Source: Streptomyces niveus
Lineage (GTDB): Bacteria > Actinomycetota > Actinomycetes > Streptomycetales > Streptomycetaceae
Direction of reading: 5' to 3'
NCBI RefSeq assembly: GCF_002009175.1
Contig: NZ_CP018047.1
Coordinates: 7,307,001-7,371,000, forward strand
DNA: 64,000 nucleotides
In this document: in pieces, positions 17,650-25,844 of the stretch
How positions within the stretch are numbered: position 1 is the first letter of the stretch
Layout of the letters: each line of letters begins with the position of its first letter
Position numbers and translations under genes: made by a program
Notes under the pieces: generated by a model
Database searches by the model: none
What the model was told of the DNA's origin: nothing
Seen by the model: the letters and a program-made list of their open reading frames with translations, nothing else

Positions 17650-18837
17650 TCACGACGGCCGGGCTCGACGCTCCGGTGCGGCCTGCGGACGGGCGTACGT
17701 ACGCCCCTTCCAGGCCGCACCGCGGCCCCGGTAGTGCCGCACGGCCGAGTCGACGGTCATCAGGAGGTAGAGCAGGGCGGTGAAGGGCAGCAGCGGAGCA
17801 AGCCAGAGCGACTGCCGGTAGTACCGCAGCACCGGTACATACGTCCCGGCCATCACCGCCCACGCCCCGCCGCCCAGCAGACCGGCGGTCGTGTCACCGC
17901 TCGCCAGGCCCGCGTACACCGCCACGGGCGGCGCCAGATAGACGACCGCGAGACCGGCCACGGTGCCGATCAGAAGCAACGGGTTGTGCAGAAGCTGGGC
18001 GTACGCGCTGCGCGCCACCATGCGCCACAGATCGGTCAGTCTCGGATACGGGCGCACGCTGTCCACCCGCTCCGCGAGGCCGAGCCAGATCCGGCCACCG
18101 GCCTTGCGCACCGTACGAGCCAGCGACACGTCGTCGATCACGGCCTGCCGGATGGAGTCGGGAATCCGCGCCCGCTCGGCGGCCCCGGTCCGCAGCAGCA
18201 CGCACCCGCCGGCCGCCGCCGCCGTACGCGACCCCGCCTTGTTGACCCGGCGGAACGGATACAGCTGCGAGAAGAAGTAGACGAAGGCGGGCACGATCAG
18301 CCGCTCCCACGCGGTCGCCACCCGCAGCCGGGCCATCTGGGAGACCAGGTCCAGATCGTTCGTCGTCGCGGCGGCCACCAACTCGCGGAGACTGTCCGGC
18401 TCATGGGCGATGTCGGCATCCGTAAGGAGGAGATAGTCGGGCCGCTCCGACCGCGCCAGTTCGATGCCATGACGCAGCGCCCACAGCTTCCCCGTCCAAC
18501 CGGGCGCCGGCTCGGGCGGTGAGACCACTGTCAGCGGCAGCCCGCCCAGCCGGTCGGCCAGCTCCCTGGCCAGCGCGCCCGTACCGTCGGTGCTGGAGTC
18601 GTCGACGAGGAAGATCTCCGCCCGCCCCGGATAGTCCTGCGCCAGCAGCGACGGCAGACTCACCGGCAGCATGTCCGCCTCGTCACGCGCGGGCACGACC
18701 AGCGCGACCGACGGCCACACCGGCGGAGCCTCACGCGGCGGCAGCCGCTGATCCGTACGCCAGAAGAAACCCTGACCCAGCAACAGAAAGCCCCAGGCGG
18801 CCAGCGAGGCGGCGGCGATCCAGGCAATGGCGCTCAT
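17650..18837 (-). CDS. Family 2 glycosyltransferase, HpnB-like
   Basis: A 395-residue membrane glycosyltransferase. An N-terminal helix is followed by a GT-A domain (VALVVPARDEADML, nucleotide-site LVDDSSTDGTG near 77, TDADIAHEP as the DxD metal site near 140, and acceptor-side QAVIDDVSLA near 238). Three or four membrane helices close the C-terminus. This order matches the HpnB group found with hopanoid genes, but no squalene or hopanoid genes are in this window, so its acceptor lipid is uncertain. It is divergent from the racemase gene, 58 bases between starts. Confidence 0.85.
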   Translation of the reverse strand: MSAIAWIAAASLAAWGFLLLGQGFFWRTDQRLPPREAPPVWPSVALVVPARDEADMLPVSLPSLLAQDYPGRAEIFLVDDSSTDGTGALARELADRLGGLPLTVVSPPEPAPGWTGKLWALRHGIELARSERPDYLLLTDADIAHEPDSLRELVAAATTNDLDLVSQMARLRVATAWERLIVPAFVYFFSQLYPFRRVNKAGSRTAAAAGGCVLLRTGAAERARIPDSIRQAVIDDVSLARTVRKAGGRIWLGLAERVDSVRPYPRLTDLWRMVARSAYAQLLHNPLLLIGTVAGLAVVYLAPPVAVYAGLASGDTTAGLLGGGAWAVMAGTYVPVLRYYRQSLWLAPLLPFTALLYLLMTVDSAVRHYRGRGAAWKGRTYARPQAAPERRARPS

Positions 18838-18895
18838 TCGCCGCAGTCTGCCCCAGATCGGCGGGACCGCAAGGCCCGTCGTCTAAGGTGACCGG

Positions 18896-19684
18896 GTGAA
18901 GATCGCGCTGATGGACTCCGGCATCGGGCTGCTCGCCGCCGCCGCCGCAATGCGTCGGCTCCGGCCGGACGCCGGTCTCGTACTCTCCTCCGACCCCGGC
19001 AGCATGCCGTGGGGACCGCGTACCCCCGACGACGTCGTCGAGCGCGCGCTCACGGTCGCCCGCGCGGCCGCCGCACACCGGCCCGACGCGCTGATCGTCG
19101 CCTGCAACACCGCCTCCGTGCACGCCCTGCCCGCGCTGCGCGCCGCCCTGGAGCCGGGTCTCCCCGTCATCGGCACGGTCCCCGCGATCAAGCCTGCGGC
19201 GGCCGGAGGCCGGCCCATCGCGATCTGGGCCACCCCGGCCACCACGGGCAGCCCGTACCAGCGCGACCTCATCCGTACCTTCGCCGCCTCCGTCGACGTC
19301 ACCGAGGTGCCGTGCCCGGGTCTCGCTGACGCGGTGGAGCACGGTGACGAGGCGGGCATCGACGCCGCGGTCGCGGCGGCGGCGCTGCGCACACCGAGCG
19401 AGGTAAGGACCGTCGTCCTGGGCTGCACCCATTACGAACTGGTCGGTGAACGCATCCGCGCGGCCCTGCGGCAGCCCGGTCTGGCGGATGTCACGCTCCA
19501 CGGCTCGGCCGAGGCCGTCGCCGCGCAGACGCTGCGCCGGCTCGGCGACATACCCGCGCCCGCGGCCACCGCGGAGCCCGGTGACCTCACCGTCCTGCTG
19601 AGCGGCCACCCCTCCGCGCTGCCCGACCCGGCCCTGACCTACGCGGAGGGCCGCCTGCTCGCCGCCGTCACCCAAGCGCACTAG
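18896..19684 (+). CDS. Aspartate/glutamate racemase family protein
   Basis: A cofactor-independent racemase of 262 residues, resembling glutamate racemase (MurI) that supplies D-glutamate for peptidoglycan. The two catalytic cysteines are visible: ACNTAS near 70 and GCTHYE near 177. The N-terminal LMDSGIGLL corresponds to the MurI 'FDSGxGG' strand but is degenerate (IGLL in place of GGL), so it may be a paralogue, not the housekeeping enzyme. The start is GTG. The TAG stop (CTAG context) coincides with the outer end of a repeat element. Confidence 0.82.
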   Translation: MKIALMDSGIGLLAAAAAMRRLRPDAGLVLSSDPGSMPWGPRTPDDVVERALTVARAAAAHRPDALIVACNTASVHALPALRAALEPGLPVIGTVPAIKPAAAGGRPIAIWATPATTGSPYQRDLIRTFAASVDVTEVPCPGLADAVEHGDEAGIDAAVAAAALRTPSEVRTVVLGCTHYELVGERIRAALRQPGLADVTLHGSAEAVAAQTLRRLGDIPAPAATAEPGDLTVLLSGHPSALPDPALTYAEGRLLAAVTQAH

Positions 19685-19858
19685 GGCATGTCCGGAAAGT
19701 AGCGCGGTCCGCCTGCGGGGCGGGGCCGGGTGTGGCTGCTGTGGTGCGTGGCAAGGCGGAGGATCGGTCCCGTACCGGTCGTACTCGACCGACTTCGACT
19801 CCGACTTCGCCAACGCGGCGAGGTGCCGTGCCGGGCCTCGCGGGCCTGTGGGACATGC
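19682..19858 (+). repeat. Repeat element copy A (MITE-like, about 175 bp)
   Basis: This stretch is clearly similar to the reverse complement of 20590-20771. Shared blocks include GAAGTAGCGC, a near-identical CAAGGCGGAGGATCGG and AACGCGGCGAGGTGCCGT. Both copies start with TAGG at their outer end, and here that TAG is the racemase stop codon. A transposase is not encoded, and element length and dispersed-repeat character suggest a miniature transposable or mobilised repeat. Many Streptomyces genomes carry related intergenic copies (recall, not checked here). Confidence 0.75.
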
Positions 19859-19863
19859 GACCG

Positions 19864-19882
19864 GCGCCCGTTTTGCGGGCGC
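19864..19882 (+). terminator. Short hairpin downstream of the racemase
   Basis: Perfect 7-bp stem GCGCCCG/CGGGCGC around a TTTTG loop, 180 bases after the racemase stop and just past repeat copy A. Possible terminator or repeat-associated structure. There is no T-tract after it. Confidence 0.4.
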
Positions 19883-19971
19883 GGCGGTGGCGCCGATCTG
19901 TTGCCGGAGTCACTCATTCCGGAGGCTGCCGAGGCGGTGCCCGCCAGGCCGATCGTGAGTACGCTGCACCC

Positions 19972-20559
19972 ATGACGGAGCACCCCCGGCGAGGGGGGCC
20001 TGGCACAGTGCCCCTCCCCGAAACCTGGACCGGCCGAGCGACCAACCGTTTTCAGTGGCTGTTCGCCGTCGTGGGCGCGGCCTGCCTCGCGCTCGGTATC
20101 GAGCTGGCGATTCAATCCTCCTGGGCCACCGGCGTCGTCGCGCTGACCGCGTCGGTGGTCGGCTGTGTGGCCGCCGGACTGCTGATCCTCTTCGGCACGC
20201 TGGCCTTCGTGCACGTGCACGTCAAGGTCGATCACGAGCACCTGGAAGTGCGCTGCGGCCACATCGGTCTGCCGCGCCGCCGTATCCCGCTCGCCCAGGT
20301 CACGGGCGCGGACTTCGAGCCCAGTGTCACGCCCCGCCAGTGGGGCGGCTGGGGCTACCGATGGCGGCCCGAGCAGGGCACGGCCGTGGTGGTACGGCGT
20401 GGTGAGGGCGTCGTGCTGAGCCTCGGCGACGGCAGGACGTTCACGGTGACGGTCGACGACGCCGAGGCGGCGGTCGGCGTCATCCGCGACCGGCTCCGCG
20501 CGGCGGCCACCGGGAAGGTACGTCTGGCCAAACCGGGCTTCGGCCCGGCCGGGGTCTGA
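19972..20559 (+). CDS. Membrane protein with PH-like domain
   Basis: A 195-residue protein. Two membrane helices near residues 31-48 and 55-85 precede a cytoplasmic PH-like domain (KVDHEHLEVRCGHIGLP, then RRIPLAQVTGADFEPSVTP, WRPEQGTAVVVRRGEGV). The layout is that of small bacterial PH-domain membrane proteins in actinobacteria. The ATG at 19972 is chosen because sequence upstream belongs to the repeat region. The gene is bracketed by the two inverted repeat copies, which is its most unusual feature. Its function is unknown. Confidence 0.8.
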   Translation: MTEHPRRGGPGTVPLPETWTGRATNRFQWLFAVVGAACLALGIELAIQSSWATGVVALTASVVGCVAAGLLILFGTLAFVHVHVKVDHEHLEVRCGHIGLPRRRIPLAQVTGADFEPSVTPRQWGGWGYRWRPEQGTAVVVRRGEGVVLSLGDGRTFTVTVDDAEAAVGVIRDRLRAAATGKVRLAKPGFGPAGV

Positions 20560-20577
20560 GACCCGGCAAGATCCGCG

Positions 20578-20599
20578 AGACACGACCTGGGCCGTGTCT
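20578..20599 (+). terminator. Hairpin after the PH-like gene
   Basis: A 7-bp perfect inverted repeat AGACACG/CGTGTCT with an 8-base loop begins 18 bases after the PH-like gene stop and runs into the inner end of repeat copy B. It could serve as a terminator for the gene or be an end structure of the repeat. Confidence 0.45.
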
Positions 20600-20771
20600 T
20601 CAAAGTCCCGCCGGCCCGCGACGCCTGGTACGGCACCTCGCCGCGTTGTCGGAGTCGGCCGAGTACGGCTGGTCCATCCACAACGCCGATCCTCCGCCTT
20701 GCGATGCACCGCACAGCCGCCGCGGGCATCGCCCTGCGGGCGGACGGCGCTACTTCGCGGCCACGAACCTA
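20590..20771 (-). repeat. Repeat element copy B, inverted relative to copy A
   Basis: Reverse-strand counterpart of copy A. Read on the minus strand it starts TAGG, continues with GAAGTAGCGCC, CAAGGCGGAGGATCGG and AACGCGGCGAGGTGCCGT, and ends near GACTTTGAAGACACGG. Its first TAG is the stop codon of the O-antigen-ligase-like gene, so both copies begin at the stop codon of an outward flanking gene. The two copies are related but not identical (several indels), so they are not a fresh duplication. Confidence 0.75.
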
Positions 20772-21791
20772 GGGCCGGTCCATTGGTCGTGCCGTCGCCA
20801 GGCCCGCGAGGAGTCCGGCGCCCGCCGTCACCGGGGTGAAGCTCAGCGCGTTGCCCACGGTCGCCACGGCGGCCAGCGCCGTCAGCGCGGCCCCCGCGCT
20901 CAGTACGACGGATGTGGCGCGGGGCGAGCGCCACAGCGCGTACAGCAGCCAGCCGAACGCCGCCCCCAGCAGCAGCACACCCGCGACACCCTGCTCCGCC
21001 GCCAGTTGGAACGGCGCCGAGTGCGGCTTGCCGTCCGAGTTCAGCGACTCCAGTGCCGTGGGGCTCAGATCGCCGAACCGGTCGGGCCCGGCGCCCAGCA
21101 GCGGATTCTCCCGTACGAGATCCACCGCGTCCTCCCACAGAAGCACCCGGTGCGTCGTGAGCTGCCCCTCCAGCGACGACGCCAGCCCATCGGGCAACGC
21201 CTGGACGGCCACCGCCCACGAGGCCCCGGCCATCAGGCACGTCGCGATCACGAAACCCGTCAGGCCCAGCGTCCGACGGCGCATCCTCGCCGCGGCGAGC
21301 GAGCAGAGCAGCACCCCCACCGCCGCCACCAGCCCCGCCACGGAACCGAGCACCGGACCACTCGCCGCGGCCACCGCGGCGACCACCAGCAGGGCGTTGC
21401 GCCGCCCCGGCGACTCCGAGGCCGCTGCCGCGCAGCACGCGGCGCCCACGGCCAGGACCAGCAGCGCCGCGACCGCGCCCGTGTCGCCCGGCGGCGCGGC
21501 GCTCTCGGCGGCGTCGCCCGGTACGCCCTGACGGGCGGCGACGGCCATGACGTACGCGAAGGCGGCCAGCGCGAGCGCCGTGGCGACCGGCGCCAGGGAT
21601 CCCGCGATACGTCCGCACGTGTAACCGGCGGCGACCGCGAGCACGGCCAGCAGCACACCCTCGGGTCGGCCCTCCCGGCCGGCCGCGCTGACCAGGGCCC
21701 ATACCGCGCAGCCGACGAGGACCGCGGTGCCCACGATGTCGGAGGTGCCGCCGCGCTCGCGTGCGACGGACCGGTCCGCCGGTACAGCCAC
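20769..21791 (-). CDS. O-antigen ligase/polymerase-like membrane protein
   Basis: A 340-residue polytopic protein with about ten membrane helices. A large extracytoplasmic loop contains HRVLLWEDAVDLVRENPLLGAGPDRFGDL, the signature of the Wzy_C (WaaL/RfaL) family. It is followed by PHSAPFQLAAEQGV, whose histidine matches the conserved catalytic one. Family members polymerise or ligate glycan units carried on a lipid at the outer membrane face; Gram-positive substrates are less clear. The GTG at 21791 follows a GGGGGG run; a start 29 codons upstream adds non-hydrophobic residues. It is divergent from lnt. Confidence 0.78.
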   Translation of the reverse strand: MAVPADRSVARERGGTSDIVGTAVLVGCAVWALVSAAGREGRPEGVLLAVLAVAAGYTCGRIAGSLAPVATALALAAFAYVMAVAARQGVPGDAAESAAPPGDTGAVAALLVLAVGAACCAAAASESPGRRNALLVVAAVAAASGPVLGSVAGLVAAVGVLLCSLAAARMRRRTLGLTGFVIATCLMAGASWAVAVQALPDGLASSLEGQLTTHRVLLWEDAVDLVRENPLLGAGPDRFGDLSPTALESLNSDGKPHSAPFQLAAEQGVAGVLLLGAAFGWLLYALWRSPRATSVVLSAGAALTALAAVATVGNALSFTPVTAGAGLLAGLATARPMDRP

Positions 21792-22018
21792 CCCGTAGAC
21801 CCCCCCGTCCCGAGATTGCCCTGCCGACGAGAGCCGGACCGGCGGGGCACACCGCACCCCGCCCCAGGGCTGGCGCACACGCTAACGGCAGAGAAGGGGT
21901 TTTGTGGACATCTCGCGCAGAAACGTTGTGGCAGGAAGCGCCGGGGACCCGTCGGGCAGGCCCTCCGCACCCCGGCCGGACTGCCGCCTTCCGGTGACGC
22001 CACCGTAGACTCCGCCGG

Positions 22019-23689
22019 GTGAGCACCACCATCACCCCCGTCGAACCGACCGAGCCCGCTCCCGCGCCCGGGGGCAGGCGATGGCCGCGCCGGTTCGTAC
22101 GGCCCGGCGCCGCGGCACTGTCCGGGCTGCTGCTCTTCGCGAGCTTCCCGCCCCGCCCGCTCTGGTGGCTGGCGCTGCCCGGATTCGCCCTGCTCGGCTG
22201 GACCCTTCGGGGCCGGCGCCCGCGGGCCGGATTCGGTCTCGGCTTCCTCGCCGGCCTCGGTTTCCTGCTGCCGCTGCTGAAGTGGACGGGCGAAGAGGTC
22301 GGTCCGCTGCCGTGGGTCGCGCTCGCCGCCGTGTCCGCGCTGTTCATCGGTGTCGTCGGGGTGGGGATCGCGGCCGTGTCCCGGCTGCCCGCCTGGCCTG
22401 TGTTCGCCGCGGCCGTATGGATCCTGGGCGAGGCCGCCCGCGCCCGGGTGCCGTTCGGCGGTTTCCCCTGGGGCAAGATCGCCTTCGGTCAGGCGGACGG
22501 CATGTTCCTGCCGCTCGCGGCCGTGGGCGGTACGCCGGTACTGGGCTTCGCCGTCGTGCTGTGCGGCTTCGGTCTGTACGAGGCCGTCCGTCTGGTCCTC
22601 GCCCGCCGCGCCGCCGCCACCGCGAGCCGGGCTGAAGCCGAAGCCGACCCGGACCGCCCTGCCGAGGGCACGACGCGGCCGGTGCCGCGCACCGCCGTGG
22701 CCGTCGCCGCGCTGTCCGTGCTCGTCCCCGTCGTGGGCGCCCTCGCCGCGCTGCCCCTCGTGGACGACTCGGCCGAGGACGGCACCGCGACCGTCGCGGC
22801 GATCCAGGGCAACGTGCCGCGCCTGGGGCTCGACTTCAACGCCCAGCGACGCGCGGTACTCGACAACCACGCGGAGCGCACCGAACAGCTCGCCGCCGAC
22901 GTCAAGGCCGGCAAGGAGCCGAAGCCGGACTTCGTCCTGTGGCCCGAGAACTCCTCGGACCTCGACCCCTACCGCAACGGCGACGCCCGCCTCGTCATCG
23001 ACGACGCGGTCAAGGCGATCGGCGTGCCTACGGTGGTCGGCTCCGTGCTCTCGCCCGACACCGGCAAGCTGCGCAACTCGCTGATCAAGTGGGATCCCGA
23101 GAGCGGGCCCGTGGCGACGTACGACAAGCGGCACGTCCAGCCGTTCGGCGAGTACATCCCGATGCGTTCCTTCGTACGGATCTTCAGCTCCGACGTCGAC
23201 CGGGTGCGACGCGACTTCGGGCCCGGCGACAAGGTCGGCGTCTTCGATCTCGCGGGTACCAAGGTCGGTCTCGCCACCTGCTACGAGGCCGCTTTCGACT
23301 GGGCGGTGCGCGACACCGTCACCCACGGGGCGCAGCTCATCACCGTACCGAGCAACAACGCCACGTTCGGGCGCAGCGAGATGACCTACCAGCAGCTCGC
23401 GATGTCCCGCGTACGGGCCGTCGAGCACAGCCGGGCCGTCGTCGTCCCCGTCACCAGCGGCGTCAGCGCGATGATCATGCCCGACGGCGAGGTCGTGGAC
23501 GAGTCGAAGATGTTCACCCCGGACGCCCTGGTGCGCGAGATGCCGCTGCGTTCCTCGCGGACGCCCGCCACCACGATGGGCACGCTGCCCGAGGCGCTGC
23601 TGGTCGCGGTCGCCGTCGGCGGTCTCGGCTGGGTGGGCGCGCGGACCGTACGTGCCCGCCGCCGGCCCGCCTCCGACGGCGTGAGCTGA
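22019..23689 (+). CDS. lnt: Apolipoprotein N-acyltransferase
   Basis: Adds an amide-linked acyl chain to the N-terminal cysteine of lipoproteins in the cell membrane, the last step of lipoprotein maturation, which actinobacteria perform. The 556-residue protein has six to seven N-terminal helices, then a nitrilase-fold domain. The triad is visible: E in WPENSS near 310, K in KRHVQPFGEYIP near 369, and C in ATCYEAAF near 420. A final helix ends the protein. The GTG at 22019 begins the basic N-terminus. Streptomyces often have two lnt copies, so this may be one paralogue. Confidence 0.93.
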   Translation: MSTTITPVEPTEPAPAPGGRRWPRRFVRPGAAALSGLLLFASFPPRPLWWLALPGFALLGWTLRGRRPRAGFGLGFLAGLGFLLPLLKWTGEEVGPLPWVALAAVSALFIGVVGVGIAAVSRLPAWPVFAAAVWILGEAARARVPFGGFPWGKIAFGQADGMFLPLAAVGGTPVLGFAVVLCGFGLYEAVRLVLARRAAATASRAEAEADPDRPAEGTTRPVPRTAVAVAALSVLVPVVGALAALPLVDDSAEDGTATVAAIQGNVPRLGLDFNAQRRAVLDNHAERTEQLAADVKAGKEPKPDFVLWPENSSDLDPYRNGDARLVIDDAVKAIGVPTVVGSVLSPDTGKLRNSLIKWDPESGPVATYDKRHVQPFGEYIPMRSFVRIFSSDVDRVRRDFGPGDKVGVFDLAGTKVGLATCYEAAFDWAVRDTVTHGAQLITVPSNNATFGRSEMTYQQLAMSRVRAVEHSRAVVVPVTSGVSAMIMPDGEVVDESKMFTPDALVREMPLRSSRTPATTMGTLPEALLVAVAVGGLGWVGARTVRARRRPASDGVS

Positions 23690-23711
23690 CACCGGCGCAT
23701 AGGGTCGTGGC

Positions 23712-24197
23712 ATGGGAACGCCAGACTTCATCCGCGAGATCCGTGCCACTGCCGGGCACCAGTTGCTGCTTCTGCCGGGAATCAGCGCGGTCGTCTTCGA
23801 CGACGACGGCCGTGTGCTGCTGGGCAGACGCGCCGACACCGGCAACTGGTCGGTCGTCGGCGGGATCTCGGAGCCGGGGGAGCAGCCCGCGGTGACCGCT
23901 GAGCGCGAGGTGTACGAGGAGACCGCCGTGCGCTGCACGGCGGAGCGGATCGTGCTCGTACAGGCGCTGCCGAAGCCCGTGACGTACCCCAACGGGGACC
24001 AGTGCCAGTACCTCGACATCACGGTGCGCTGCCGCGCGACCGGCGGGGAGGCCAGGGTCAACGACGACGAGTCCCTGGAGGTCGGCTGGTTCTCCGTGGA
24101 CGCGCTGCCCGAGCTGCGGGAGTTCGCCCGGTTCCGTATCAAGCAGTCACTCGCCGACGAACCCACCTGGTTCGAACGGGGCTCGGGCACCGTCTGA
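23712..24197 (+). CDS. Nudix hydrolase
   Basis: A 161-residue Nudix protein that cleaves a nucleoside diphosphate linked to another moiety. The Nudix box is complete: GGISEPGEQPAVTAEREVYEET, here residues about 50-71, with the REVYEE glutamates that bind metal. The start (MGTPDFIREIRATAGHQLLLLPG) is typical of an actinobacterial subgroup. The gene begins 22 bases after lnt and is probably read through from it. The substrate is unknown. Confidence 0.9.
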   Translation: MGTPDFIREIRATAGHQLLLLPGISAVVFDDDGRVLLGRRADTGNWSVVGGISEPGEQPAVTAEREVYEETAVRCTAERIVLVQALPKPVTYPNGDQCQYLDITVRCRATGGEARVNDDESLEVGWFSVDALPELREFARFRIKQSLADEPTWFERGSGTV

Positions 24198-24236
24198 GCA
24201 TTCCCGTACGGCGGCGACCATGCCCCGTCCCTCGCG

Positions 24237-25250
24237 TTACTGGAGTGCGTGGACCGCCGCCGTGAAGACCGTGGGGAGCCGGGCCGCGGCGGGCACGATC
24301 AGCCGGGCCGCCCGCGGGCTCCGGGTGACGCTCAACAGGCCCTCGGTGAGCACCCGGTGACGTCTCGTCAGCTTCGACCACGCCGCCGGATACGCCTCCG
24401 GGCGTCCCCGCGCCAGCGCGCGCACCGCCGCCCCGGCCGTCGACAGGGCCAGGGCGACGCCCTCCCCGGTCAGCGCGTCCACATACCCGGCGGCGTCGCC
24501 GACGAGGAGCACCCGGCCGGCCAGCGGACGGCTCACCCGCTGCCGCAACGGGCCCGCGCCCCGTACTCCGCTCGCCGCTCGTTCGCCCAGCAACGGCGCC
24601 AACTCCGGGAAGCGGGAAAGGTGTTCGGCGTAACCGCACCGCTCGCGGCTCAGCACTGCCACGCCCACGAGACCGTCCCCGACCGGCGTCACATACGCCT
24701 CGCCGTGTCGCGACCAGTGCACCTCCACGAAGTCCGACCACGGCGCGACACGGAAGTGCCGCCGCAGCCCGTAGCGGGCCGGTGCGCGGTCCGGCAGATC
24801 CAGACCGAGGGCCCGGCGGATCGGCGAGTGCAGCCCGTCGGCGGCGATCAGCCACCGCGCGGTCCTGCCCCCGGCGACGACCCGGTCGGCGCCCTGCCAC
24901 ACCTCACCGACCTTGCCCCGGACCGTCTCCACGCCGAGCGCGTCCGCCCGTCGCCGTAGCGCGGCGTGCAGTTCCGTACGGCGGACACCGAGACCCGTAC
25001 CGTCCCGGAACCACGCCTCGGCGCCGCGCGCACCGTCCCGGTAGCGGATGCCGCGCAGTTCGCGCCCCGACACCGCGACGCCCATCGCGCTCAGCGCCGC
25101 CACACCACCCGGCATGATGCCCTCCCCGCACGCCTTGTCGACCGGGGTGGTGCGCGGCTCCACCACCACGGCCCGCAGTCCCGCCAGCGCGGCGTGGATC
25201 CCGGCGGCGAGACCGGCGGGGCCGCCGCCGGCGATCAGTACGTCGATCAC
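24237..25250 (-). CDS. FAD-dependent oxygenase/reductase (SrsC-like)
   Basis: A 337-residue flavoprotein of the PHBH/geranylgeranyl reductase group. It has an N-terminal dinucleotide fold DVLIAGGGPAGLAAGIHAALAG, a middle CGEGIMPGGVAAL segment, and the second FAD motif LLVGDAAGYVDALTGEGVALAL. In the S. griseus srs locus a flavoprotein of this type (SrsC) hydroxylates the alkylresorcinol ring, which then oxidises to a quinone. The GTG at 25250 overlaps the TGA of the methyltransferase gene (GTGA), so translation is coupled with the upstream genes. It is the last gene of a three-gene unit. Confidence 0.85.
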   Translation of the reverse strand: MIDVLIAGGGPAGLAAGIHAALAGLRAVVVEPRTTPVDKACGEGIMPGGVAALSAMGVAVSGRELRGIRYRDGARGAEAWFRDGTGLGVRRTELHAALRRRADALGVETVRGKVGEVWQGADRVVAGGRTARWLIAADGLHSPIRRALGLDLPDRAPARYGLRRHFRVAPWSDFVEVHWSRHGEAYVTPVGDGLVGVAVLSRERCGYAEHLSRFPELAPLLGERAASGVRGAGPLRQRVSRPLAGRVLLVGDAAGYVDALTGEGVALALSTAGAAVRALARGRPEAYPAAWSKLTRRHRVLTEGLLSVTRSPRAARLIVPAAARLPTVFTAAVHALQ

Positions 25251-25831
25251 GCGCGCGAGCCGGCCGTCGTACCCGTCGTCGTACCGGCCGTGGTACCAGC
25301 AGCCGTACCGGCCGTCGATCTGGCGGGGGCGACGGCGAGGGCCGCGTTCTCGCAACGGATCCGTACCACCATGAGGACGGCGTTGAGTCCGGTGAAGACG
25401 GTGGCCGTCACCCACGCCCCGTGCACCAGCGGCAGCGCCAGGCCCTCCGCGACGACGGCGACATAGTTCGGGTGGCGCAGCAGACGGTAGGGGCCGCCGG
25501 ACACCAGGGGCAGGCCGGGCACGACGATCACCCGGGTGTTCCAGCGCGGCCCCAGCGTCCGGATGCACCACCAGCGCAGCCCCTGTGCCGCGACGACGAC
25601 TCCCACCATCGTCCAGCCGAGAGCCGGCACGAACTCCCGCCCGGCCAGGGCCGTTTCGCAGAGCGCGCCCGCCAGCAGACCGGTGTGCAGGGCCACCATC
25701 GCCGGGTAGTGCCCGCGCCCGCTCTCCGTACCGCCGCGCTCCAGACTCCAGCGGGCATTCCGCCGGGCGACGACGAGTTCGGTGATCCGCTCACCGGCGA
25801 CAGCCAGCACCAAGGCCGTGTACCACCACAT
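25247..25831 (-). CDS. ICMT-like methyltransferase (SrsB-like)
   Basis: A 194-residue membrane protein of the isoprenylcysteine carboxyl methyltransferase family: about four helices with the SAM-site strand GPYRLLRHPNYVAVVAEGLALP. In the S. griseus phenolic lipid locus SrsB, from the same family, O-methylates alkylresorcinol. I chose the ATG at 25831 (MWWYTALV), with GGAG six bases upstream, over the earlier TTG. The last 25 residues are a run of Thr-Ala-Gly units, probably disordered. It follows the polyketide synthase by 13 bases. Confidence 0.85.
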   Translation of the reverse strand: MWWYTALVLAVAGERITELVVARRNARWSLERGGTESGRGHYPAMVALHTGLLAGALCETALAGREFVPALGWTMVGVVVAAQGLRWWCIRTLGPRWNTRVIVVPGLPLVSGGPYRLLRHPNYVAVVAEGLALPLVHGAWVTATVFTGLNAVLMVVRIRCENAALAVAPARSTAGTAAGTTAGTTTGTTAGSRA

Positions 25832-25844
25832 GTCTTTCTCCAAC

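Noticed and set aside
19681..22476. Very long minus-strand frame crossing the PH-like gene, repeats and lnt start
   Set aside because: Runs antisense through several true genes and repeat DNA; no recognisable motif.
21260..24190. Long minus-strand frame opposite lnt and the Nudix gene
   Set aside because: His/Gln/Arg/Gly-rich antisense shadow. The lnt motifs on the plus strand are decisive.
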